In this document: one piece after another, positions 1 through 4,155 of the stretch
Layout: each line of letters begins with the position of its first letter
How positions within the stretch are numbered: the first letter of the stretch is position 1
Source of the DNA: Clostridiales bacterium
GTDB lineage: Bacteria; Bacillota; Clostridia; Lachnospirales; WRAX01
Assembly (NCBI GenBank): GCA_031262335.1
Contig: JAISHX010000174.1
Location: forward strand, 1 to 6,928
Direction of reading: 5' to 3'
Length of the DNA stretch: 6,928 nucleotides
Program-made: the position numbers and the translations under genes
The notes under the pieces: generated by a model
Database searches by the model: none
The model's input: only the letters and a program-made list of their open reading frames with translations
What the model was told of the DNA's origin: nothing

Positions 1-1
1 G

Positions 2-211
2 AACGGTGAAAGTGCTGTATTTGAAGGTGTTATCGAAGGAATCATTGCCGAAAAGCCGGAAGGAGAAGGCGGTTTTGGATATGACCCGATTTTCTATGTA
101 CCGGAATATCGTATGACAACAGCGCAAATGACACTTGAACTTAAAAATGAGATAAGCCACAGAGGCAAAGCACTCAGAAAAATGTACGAATATATTATAA
201 AGTCCGTTTAA
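2..211 (+). CDS. rdgB: XTP/dITP diphosphatase (RdgB/HAM1 family), C-terminal part
   Basis: The last 69 codons of a gene that begins left of the window. RdgB/HAM1 enzymes hydrolyse non-canonical purine nucleoside triphosphates (XTP, dITP, ITP) to the monophosphate and pyrophosphate, keeping deaminated purines out of DNA and RNA in the cytoplasm. The visible part carries two family hallmarks: [12 protein letters not shown], which contributes to nucleotide and metal binding, and near the C-terminus SHRGKAL, the usual basic signature just before the final helix. The ending [10 protein letters not shown] is a normal family terminus. The family is about 200 residues long, so roughly two thirds is missing only because of the window edge; nothing suggests a broken gene. 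The stop is followed within about 50 bases by a strong terminator, so this is the last gene of its transcript and is not co-transcribed with rpsF. Confidence 0.93.
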   Translation, partial: NGESAVFEGVIEGIIAEKPEGEGGFGYDPIFYVPEYRMTTAQMTLELKNEISHRGKALRKMYEYIIKSV

Positions 212-215
212 CCTA

Positions 216-258
216 AATTGCCAAGAAGTTCCCTCTGCTATAAGCGGCGGGAATATGT
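216..258 (+). repeat. Hairpin repeat element, copy 1
   Basis: Five bases after the rdgB stop lies a box AATTGCC (216-222), then an imperfect hairpin: TTCCC 229-233 with GGGAA 249-253, one T-C mismatch, a continued stem 235-239/243-247 including a G-T pair, and a three-base loop. The 3' side reads TAAGCGGCGG (241-250) followed by GAATATGT. The same layout, with an identical AATTGCC box and identical TAAGCGGCGG, recurs at 1359-1406. There is no T-run directly after the stem, so it is not itself an intrinsic terminator; the real terminator starts four bases later. It may be a REP-like intergenic repeat or a 3'-end RNA structure. Two copies are seen directly; that it is a family is inferred. Confidence 0.5.
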
Positions 259-261
259 CAC

Positions 262-299
262 ACAAAAAAGACCTTATGTATCTCTAAGGTCTTTTTTGT
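262..299 (+). terminator. Intrinsic terminator after rdgB (works on either strand by sequence)
   Basis: A perfect 15-bp inverted repeat: ACAAAAAAGACCTTA (262-276) and TAAGGTCTTTTTTGT (285-299) around an eight-base loop. The GACCTTA core is followed by six T on the plus strand, and by symmetry the minus strand has the same A-stem-T design. It ends the rdgB transcript and insulates the rpsF operon. Confidence 0.92.
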
Positions 300-416
300 T
301 ATAGTGAGTTAGTTTAAAAGTTTAAAAATCATTGTAAAAACCGAATACGTCAGGATACTTGGGGTGGACGTATTTAACTTGCAATTTTCAAGTTTTTCAG
401 TTTTTAAAAAAAGTAT
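300..416. other. AT-rich intergenic stretch with an inverted repeat; no gene seen
   Basis: No credible reading frame. The visible structure is a perfect 8-bp inverted repeat, AATACGTC (344-351) and GACGTATT (367-374), around a 15-base spacer rich in G on its right side (CTTGGGGTG). Next to it is a weaker 6-bp repeat, AACTTG (376-381) and CAAGTT (389-394), followed by T-runs. The repeat lies about 40-70 bases upstream of the rpsF -35 box, a position suited to a regulator site, but no factor can be named. It could equally be the remains of something older. Confidence 0.35.
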
Positions 417-445
417 TTGCAATATTTTTCTTTATGTGATACTAT
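417..445 (+). promoter_or_regulatory. Probable sigma-A promoter of rpsF-ssb-rpsR
   Basis: -35 TTGCAA (417-422), a 17-base spacer, and -10 TACTAT (440-445) preceded by TG at 437-438, giving an extended -10 (TGATACTAT). Each box matches consensus at four of six positions. A start near 452 would give a leader of about 80 bases before rpsF, which contains the structured region described separately. An alternative -10, TATAAA at 443-448, would need a 20-base spacer and is less likely. Confidence 0.55.
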
Positions 446-451
446 AAAGCG

Positions 452-531
452 GTATGTGGTAAGGGTTTTGATGCCCCTACTCCTTGTTCCGGAAAAATCC
501 GGAGCCAAAGTCCAGAAGGAGGTGTATTTAA
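452..531 (+). promoter_or_regulatory. Candidate ribosomal protein S6 (S6:S18-type) autoregulatory leader
   Basis: The leader can fold into a first hairpin, 459-465 with 474-480 (one A-C mismatch), and a second one, TCCGGA 488-493 with TCCGGA 498-503 around AAAA. Beyond this second hairpin, CTCCTT (480-485) is exactly complementary to AAGGAG (516-521), the core of the rpsF ribosome binding site, so the outer stem hides the site. S6 mRNA leaders bound by the S6:S18 dimer are known across bacteria and carry a conserved CCG in a hairpin context; CCG is present here at 489-491 and 499-501. Pairing is read from the sequence. Assignment to the S6:S18 class is inferred from position and CCG, and I could not match the published consensus base by base. 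Confidence 0.45.
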
Positions 532-819
532 TTGAATAAGTATGAGTTAACTGTCGTCGTTAATGGCGGTCTTTCTGAAGAAGAGGCAAAAGCTGAATTT
601 GAAAAAGTTCAGGAGCTTATTGCCCGTTTTGGCGGGACTGTCGAGAAAATTGATGAATGGGGCAAACGCAGATTTGCTTATGAAATCGACAAAATGAACG
701 ATGGGTACTATCAGGTTGTTTATTTTGACGGAGCCGCTCAAACGCCCGGCGAACTTGAAAGCCGCTTGCGTATTGCGGAGAAAATTGTGCGTTATTTGAT
801 TGTTCGCGTTGACGAATAA
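532..819 (+). CDS. rpsF: 30S ribosomal protein S6
   Basis: A 95-residue protein, the normal length for S6, which binds the central domain of 16S rRNA as a dimer with S18 in the small-subunit platform. The N-terminus MNKYELTVVV, the central block EKIDEWGKRRFAYEI and YYQVVYFDG, and the C-terminal RIAEKIVRYLIVR match the ferredoxin-like S6 fold (beta-alpha-beta twice) and its conserved W-G-x-R-x-x-A-Y core. The start is TTG: no ATG occurs in frame until residue 55, and AGAAGGAGGTG (514-524) lies nine bases upstream of the TTG counted from AGGAGG. It is the first gene of a three-gene operon with ssb (15-base gap) and rpsR, the classic bacterial order that places both partners of the S6:S18 dimer under one control. 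The leader can mask its ribosome binding site, so translational feedback is plausible. Confidence 0.97.
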   Translation: MNKYELTVVVNGGLSEEEAKAEFEKVQELIARFGGTVEKIDEWGKRRFAYEIDKMNDGYYQVVYFDGAAQTPGELESRLRIAEKIVRYLIVRVDE

Positions 820-834
820 TAAGGAGGCGATTGG

Positions 835-1329
835 GTGAATAAAGTCATTTTAATGGGACGTTTAACACGCGACCCTGAAGTGCGTTATTCCAACAGCGCG
901 GAACCTGTCGCCGTTGCAAGGTTTGCCTTGGCGGTCAACCGTCGCTTTAAGCGGGACGGCGAAGCGGATGCAGACTTTATCAACTGTGTTGCTTTCGGCA
1001 AAACCGGTGAATTTGTTGAGAAATATTTTAAAAAAGGACAAATGGTTGCCGTAACCGGCAGACTTCAAGTTAATAAAGTAGAAGATGCCCAAACAAAGCA
1101 AAACCGTTATTTTACGGATGTAATTGCTGAAGAGGCATATTTTGCCGAAAGTAAAGCCTCTTTCCAAAACAGAACAGGCGGTGTAGGCGGCGCAGCTCAA
1201 TACGATTATACCGAACAAGCCGAAGCTGCCGCAAAACATCATTCCAAGCATACGGAACAGCCTCAGGCAGTTCCCGACGGCTTTTTTGCAGCTGATGATA
1301 GTCTTGATGATGAAGATTTACCGTTTTAA
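835..1329 (+). CDS. ssb: Single-stranded DNA-binding protein
   Basis: A 164-residue SSB, which coats single-stranded DNA in replication, recombination and repair and recruits partner enzymes through its C-terminal tip. Residues 1-106 form the OB fold: MNKVILMGRLTRDPEVRY at the start, then FALAVNRRFKR, DFINCVAFGKTGEFVEKYFKKG and a GRLQVNKVED block. Residues 107-155 are a low-complexity linker rich in A, Q, G and H, and the acidic tail ends in DDEDLPF, the canonical partner-binding tip, so the gene is intact. Translation starts at GTG (835-837), with AAGGAGG at 821-827 seven bases upstream. An ATG-initiated alternative would begin at M7 and would delete the first strand, so it is rejected. It sits between rpsF and rpsR as in most Firmicutes. 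Confidence 0.97.
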   Translation: MNKVILMGRLTRDPEVRYSNSAEPVAVARFALAVNRRFKRDGEADADFINCVAFGKTGEFVEKYFKKGQMVAVTGRLQVNKVEDAQTKQNRYFTDVIAEEAYFAESKASFQNRTGGVGGAAQYDYTEQAEAAAKHHSKHTEQPQAVPDGFFAADDSLDDEDLPF

Positions 1330-1358
1330 AAAGTCTTGCACCTATTAGGCACGAGATG

Positions 1359-1406
1359 AATTGCCCCCGCTTCAACCGCCTTAGGCGTTAAGCGGCGGAA
1401 GTATGT
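1359..1406 (+). repeat. Hairpin repeat element, copy 2 (ssb-rpsR gap)
   Basis: A second copy of the element seen after rdgB: box AATTGCC (1359-1365), a hairpin with CCGCC 1376-1380 pairing to GGCGG 1394-1398, an inner stem TTA 1381-1383/TAA 1389-1391 and a five-base loop, with an outer CTT/AAG extension across a bulge. The 3' arm TAAGCGGCGG (1389-1398) is identical to copy 1 and is followed by AAGTATGT (GAATATGT in copy 1). The loop side of the stem differs between copies while pairing is kept, which hints at selection on structure. It lies in an otherwise featureless 133-base gap inside the operon, where it could act as an RNA processing or attenuating hairpin. Confidence 0.5.
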
Positions 1407-1462
1407 TATATAAAAATAATATTGAGAAATATTTATAAATTTAGGAAGGCAGTGGTTTTATT

Positions 1463-1693
1463 ATGGTTCAACGTAAACGCGGACGCAAGAAAAAACGCGT
1501 ATGTGCGTTCTGTGCTGAAAAAACAGATATAATTGATTATAAGGAACATGTCAAGCTCCGCAAGTTCATATCAGAACGCGGAAAAATTTTGCCGCGTCGT
1601 GTTTCGGGCAATTGCTCAAAACATCAGCGTGCATTGACAATTGCAATAAAGCGTGCAAGACACATTGCTATACTTCCGTATAGTCAGGATTAG
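1463..1693 (+). CDS. rpsR: 30S ribosomal protein S18 (zinc-ribbon form)
   Basis: A 76-residue S18, the partner of S6 on the small-subunit platform. The basic N-terminus [10 protein letters not shown] leads into CAFC and [22 protein letters not shown], followed by the conserved [20 protein letters not shown]. It keeps the metal-site pattern C14-x2-C17 with C51-x2-H54, i.e. the zinc-binding ('C+') type, whereas many bacteria carry cysteine-free copies. The ATG is preceded by AGGAAGG at 1443-1449, a long 13-base spacing; the codon before it is ATT, and no GTG or TTG lies in frame closer to the site, so ATG is kept. It is the last gene of the rpsF operon and is followed within seven bases by a terminator. 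Confidence 0.97.
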   Translation: MVQRKRGRKKKRVCAFCAEKTDIIDYKEHVKLRKFISERGKILPRRVSGNCSKHQRALTIAIKRARHIAILPYSQD

Positions 1694-1699
1694 TTTTCT

Positions 1700-1738
1700 G
1701 CCCTTCCGTATGTTTCTTTGCGGAGGGCTTTTTCTTTT
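1700..1738 (+). terminator. Terminator of the rpsF-ssb-rpsR operon
   Basis: Stem GCCCTTCCG (1700-1708) with CGGAGGGC (1721-1728), eight pairs with one bulged T, a 12-base loop, then TTTTTCTTTT (1729-1738). It begins seven bases after the rpsR stop. Confidence 0.85.
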
Positions 1739-1757
1739 GCGGAATATAATTATGCTC

Positions 1758-1786
1758 TTGACACCGTTTAACGTAAAACGTATAAT
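1758..1786 (+). promoter_or_regulatory. Sigma-A promoter of the cohesin-dockerin gene
   Basis: -35 TTGACA (1758-1763) and -10 TATAAT (1781-1786) are both perfect consensus hexamers, separated by the ideal 17 bases. A start near 1793 gives a leader of about 37 bases ending in a strong ribosome binding site, AAAGGAGGT (1816-1824), five bases before the ATG at 1830. This is the strongest promoter visible in the window, so the gene can be highly expressed unless repressed; see the palindrome in the spacer. Confidence 0.88.
1765..1780. promoter_or_regulatory. Candidate operator: 16-bp palindrome filling the promoter spacer
   Basis: CGTTTAACGTAAAACG reads the same on both strands except for one A-A pair (1770/1775). 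It occupies 16 of the 17 spacer bases, leaving only C1764, so anything bound here would block RNA polymerase. The centre is a CpG within ACGT, as is common for LacI-family operators, but it does not fit the CcpA cre consensus. No regulator gene is in the window. Symmetry is seen; operator function is inferred. Confidence 0.4.
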
Positions 1787-1829
1787 TTATCTTAGAGTAA
1801 ATGCAATTTTTAATTAAAGGAGGTATCAT

Positions 1830-2729
1830 ATGCGACAAACCAGAAAACTTATAGCCTGTTTTGCCTCTGCTGTTTTGGCTGTTTCAGCAGTGGCAGTTTT
1901 TAAAACAGCAAAAGTTTACGCAACAACCGCTCCAACAGTAAAAGTAGCTTCACAAGAGATAGAAAAAGGAACAGGAAGTGTTTCCGTAGACATTTTGCTT
2001 TCCAACAATCCCGGTATATGGGGCGCGACTTTAAAAGTTCAATTTGATGAAAGTAAGCTCCAGCTTAAACCTTATCCCGAAAGTCTTACAGGGAGTGGAG
2101 AATACGGATATACCACCGGTGATGTTGAACTTCCTATGACAGCAAAGTCCGTTCATCCAAGCAGTACGGAAAGCTTGTCTAAAAATACCGTAAAGTTTAT
2201 ATTTGAAGGAAATATCAACAGTCAAAGTCAAAACAACAATAATAATTTCGATAATGGCAAGCTTATTACCTTAAATTTTAATGTTATTGACCCAAGTTAT
2301 ACCGGAAATATAAATATCAGTATTGTCGAATTTAGCGCGTTCCAGATTAATGAAGATACTGAAAACAAAGACCCGAAAAAAATAACCAGTCAGTTTGAAA
2401 TTGAAGACGACATTATTACAGTTAAAGAACCCCCTATTGCTTACGGTGATTTTAACAACGACACAATAGTTGATGACGCTGATGTTTTGGCAATACGCAG
2501 GTTTATTACTTCCAAAAATGATGTTTCCAAAATGAAAGTCCTTTATCCTACGGAAACAGCAGGTATAAATTTCAATGAAACTGCCGCCGACTTTGACAAC
2601 AGCGGTGAAGTTGACGGAAATGATGTTCTGTGGCTCAAAAGATATATTTCTTGCAACAATAGTGTTTCTGCGATGCTGGAAAAATATGACGATAGACCAA
2701 ATGATTTTGCCCATTTAAATGTAAACTAA
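1830..2729 (+). CDS. Secreted cohesin-dockerin protein, probable adaptor scaffoldin
   Basis: 299 residues. Residues 1-31 are a signal peptide: basic MRQTRK, hydrophobic LIACFASAVLAVSAVAVF, likely cleavage after V-Y-A31. Residues about 36-199 resemble a cohesin beta-sandwich: TVKVASQEIEKGTGSVSVDILL, then NNPGIWGATLKVQFDESKLQL, a late GKLITLNFNV strand and a closing DDIITV. Residues about 204-274 are a type I-like dockerin with two EF-hand-type calcium loops: D207, N209, D211, D215, D218 and D254, D256, S258, D262, D265, each followed by a helix ending RRFI or KRYI. The linker between modules is only about five residues. Cohesins bind dockerins on partner proteins; one of each in a small secreted protein is the plan of adaptors such as Ruminococcus flavefaciens ScaC. 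No enzyme, sugar-binding or sortase/anchor motif is present. It has its own promoter and terminator. The dockerin call is very firm; the cohesin call is strong but rests on pattern only. Confidence 0.82.
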   Translation: MRQTRKLIACFASAVLAVSAVAVFKTAKVYATTAPTVKVASQEIEKGTGSVSVDILLSNNPGIWGATLKVQFDESKLQLKPYPESLTGSGEYGYTTGDVELPMTAKSVHPSSTESLSKNTVKFIFEGNINSQSQNNNNNFDNGKLITLNFNVIDPSYTGNINISIVEFSAFQINEDTENKDPKKITSQFEIEDDIITVKEPPIAYGDFNNDTIVDDADVLAIRRFITSKNDVSKMKVLYPTETAGINFNETAADFDNSGEVDGNDVLWLKRYISCNNSVSAMLEKYDDRPNDFAHLNVN

Positions 2730-2768
2730 AAAATAACCCTTCCCGTTTTTCGGGGAGGGCTATTTTTT
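2728..2768. terminator. Shared bidirectional terminator between convergent genes
   Basis: Stem CCCTTCCCG (2737-2745) with CGGGGAGGG (2751-2759), including one T-G pair, and loop TTTTT. It is flanked by AAAAAATA (2728-2735) and its exact complement TATTTTTT (2761-2768), with one A-C mismatch between. Each strand therefore has a GC-rich hairpin followed by a T-run. It starts inside the stop codon of the cohesin-dockerin gene and covers the last codons of rluD (Lys-Lys-stop), so it serves both transcripts with no spare DNA. Confidence 0.88.
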
Positions 2769-3671
2769 TATTATGGAAAAATACTCCGGAAGGGCAGAAG
2801 AAACTGTAACTATCTCTCCGCTCTTTGGGTGAACAAAACTTATTGATTCCGCATGCAAAGCTTGCCCGTTAAGGAAATCAAACGGTTGTTTTTCTTGCCC
2901 GTATACCGTATCACCAACAACCGCATGACCAATTGACGCAAAATGAACTCTAATTTGATGTGTTCTACCTGTTTCAAGTTTAGCTTTTATAAATGAATAT
3001 TTTTTTCCGGAATTATAAAACATTTCTGTCGTTTCGTAATGTGTTATTGCTGTTCTTCCGTCAGAAACTACAGCCATTTTTTTTCTGTCTTTTTTACTTC
3101 TGCCTATTGGCTTATCTATTGTTCCGGAATGTTCTGTTTCGCCAAAAACAATTGCTCTGTAAATTCGGCTCATCTCACGCGACGCAAGTTGTGCTGATAA
3201 TGCTGTGTGATAAAAATTATTTTTTGCAACAGCAATAACTCCTGACGTATCTTTGTCAAGGCGGTGAACTATTCCGGGACGTAATGTACCGTTTATACCT
3301 GAAAGTGAATCCCCGAAACGGTGCATCAGCGCATTTACAAGAGTATCCTTATAATGACCGGGGGCAGGATGCGTCACCATTCCCTTTGGTTTGTTTATTA
3401 CCGCCATTCCTTCATCTTCATATAATACCTCAAGAGGGATATTTTGCGGAAGTATATCGCAAGTGTTAATAGGCTGAGGAAAAATTTCCAATTCATCACA
3501 ATCAATAATTTTTTGACTCTTTTTAACAGGTTGCCCCCCAAGAAGCACAAAGCCGCCGTCTATTAGTTTTTGCGCGGCATTTCTTGTTATCTCTAATTTT
3601 GCCGCAACGGCAGAATCGGCACGCAGCGCGTTTTCAGTCAATTTCGCGCTCACCCGCCTCGTCTGTTTCAT
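2760..3671 (-). CDS. rluD: RluD-family rRNA pseudouridine synthase
   Basis: 303 residues, typical for RluA/RluD-family enzymes that convert uridine to pseudouridine, usually in 23S rRNA. An S4-like RNA-binding domain (about 17-66) contains LRADSAVAAKLEITRNAAQKLI. The catalytic domain has NKPKGMVTHPA (93-103), GIVHRLDKDTSG (133-144) with catalytic Asp139, a YRAIVFG strand and RTHQIRVH (236-243). The target uridines cannot be read from sequence; B. subtilis YlyB is an equivalent. The gene overlaps the end of lspA, as lspA-rluD pairs often do. The start is uncertain: the ATG used here (3671) has no clear ribosome binding site, while GTG at 3653 has GAGG three bases upstream and gives an N-terminus that fits the family better (MSAKLTENALRAD), shortening the overlap from 38 to 20 bases. 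The stop lies within the shared terminator. Confidence 0.93.
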   Translation of the reverse strand: MKQTRRVSAKLTENALRADSAVAAKLEITRNAAQKLIDGGFVLLGGQPVKKSQKIIDCDELEIFPQPINTCDILPQNIPLEVLYEDEGMAVINKPKGMVTHPAPGHYKDTLVNALMHRFGDSLSGINGTLRPGIVHRLDKDTSGVIAVAKNNFYHTALSAQLASREMSRIYRAIVFGETEHSGTIDKPIGRSKKDRKKMAVVSDGRTAITHYETTEMFYNSGKKYSFIKAKLETGRTHQIRVHFASIGHAVVGDTVYGQEKQPFDFLNGQALHAESISFVHPKSGEIVTVSSALPEYFSIIKK

Positions 3672-4146
3672 AGGATTCTTTTACTTTTTTCTCTCCGGAA
3701 AAAAAGAGTGTTATAACTATAAAAATTATCGTTCCAACCACATCATAAGCATCCGCAAGATTAAACACAGGAAAATTTATAAGAGAAAAATACAAAAAAT
3801 CAACGACATAACCAAAAAACAGTCTGTCTATTAAATTGCCGATTGCACCTGCGGAAATCAGTATAAGAGAAATTTTTCTAATCGTATCAAATCTTTCCTT
3901 AGGCATTTTTATATAGTAAAAAATTATCACTCCAAGAATCAATATCGTTACAACTATAAAAAACCAACGTCCGCCTTGAAGAATAGAAAAAGCCGCCCCT
4001 GTATTACGAATATGCGTAATCTCAAAAACTCCGGGAATAACATCTATTGAATCACCATAAGGAATTTTTGAAGCAAAAACTTTTGTAAGTCTGTCAAAAC
4101 CGACAAGAATCAAATTTAAGACAATCCCTATTACATACCAGAACAT
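3634..4146 (-). CDS. lspA: Lipoprotein signal peptidase (signal peptidase II)
   Basis: 170 residues, close to the family norm. LspA is an aspartic protease of the cytoplasmic membrane that removes the signal peptide of prolipoproteins after lipid is attached to the +1 cysteine. Four membrane segments can be read: 3-16, about 60-78, about 92-107 and about 133-149. Motifs: D18-R-x-T-K22, RNTGAAF (47-53), GNLIDR with Asp107, VVDF (114-117) and FNLAD with Asp132; Asp107 and Asp132 are the expected catalytic pair. The C-terminal tail after residue 150 is charged and cytoplasmic, rich in K and E. ATG 4146 has AGGAGG five bases upstream. It starts nine bases after the aroB stop, and the aroB stop codon lies in the lspA ribosome binding site, so translation is probably coupled. 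Confidence 0.97.
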   Translation of the reverse strand: MFWYVIGIVLNLILVGFDRLTKVFASKIPYGDSIDVIPGVFEITHIRNTGAAFSILQGGRWFFIVVTILILGVIIFYYIKMPKERFDTIRKISLILISAGAIGNLIDRLFFGYVVDFLYFSLINFPVFNLADAYDVVGTIIFIVITLFFSGEKKVKESYETDEAGEREID

Positions 4147-4155
4147 TGCTTCCTC

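Noticed and set aside
376..408. Weak hairpin AACTTG/CAAGTT followed by T-runs, as a second terminator
   Set aside because: Only six AT-rich pairs; too weak for an intrinsic terminator, and the strong one at 262-299 already ends the upstream transcript.
862..1375. Minus-strand reading frames of 129 and 87 codons opposite ssb
   Set aside because: They lie antisense to a complete, motif-confirmed ssb, have no ribosome binding site, and their translations show no recognisable domain.
1411..1440. Internal promoter for rpsR in the AT-rich run before it
   Set aside because: Only A/T-rich -10-like strings; no -35 at a workable distance, and the operon reads through from rpsF.
1765..1780. CcpA cre site in the cohesin-dockerin promoter
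   Set aside because: The palindrome does not meet the TGNNANCGNTNNCA pattern, so catabolite control by CcpA cannot be claimed.
2271..2714. 147-codon minus-strand frame opposite the dockerin region
   Set aside because: It is the antisense of a well-supported dockerin, and its cysteine/phenylalanine-rich composition is typical of a shadow frame.
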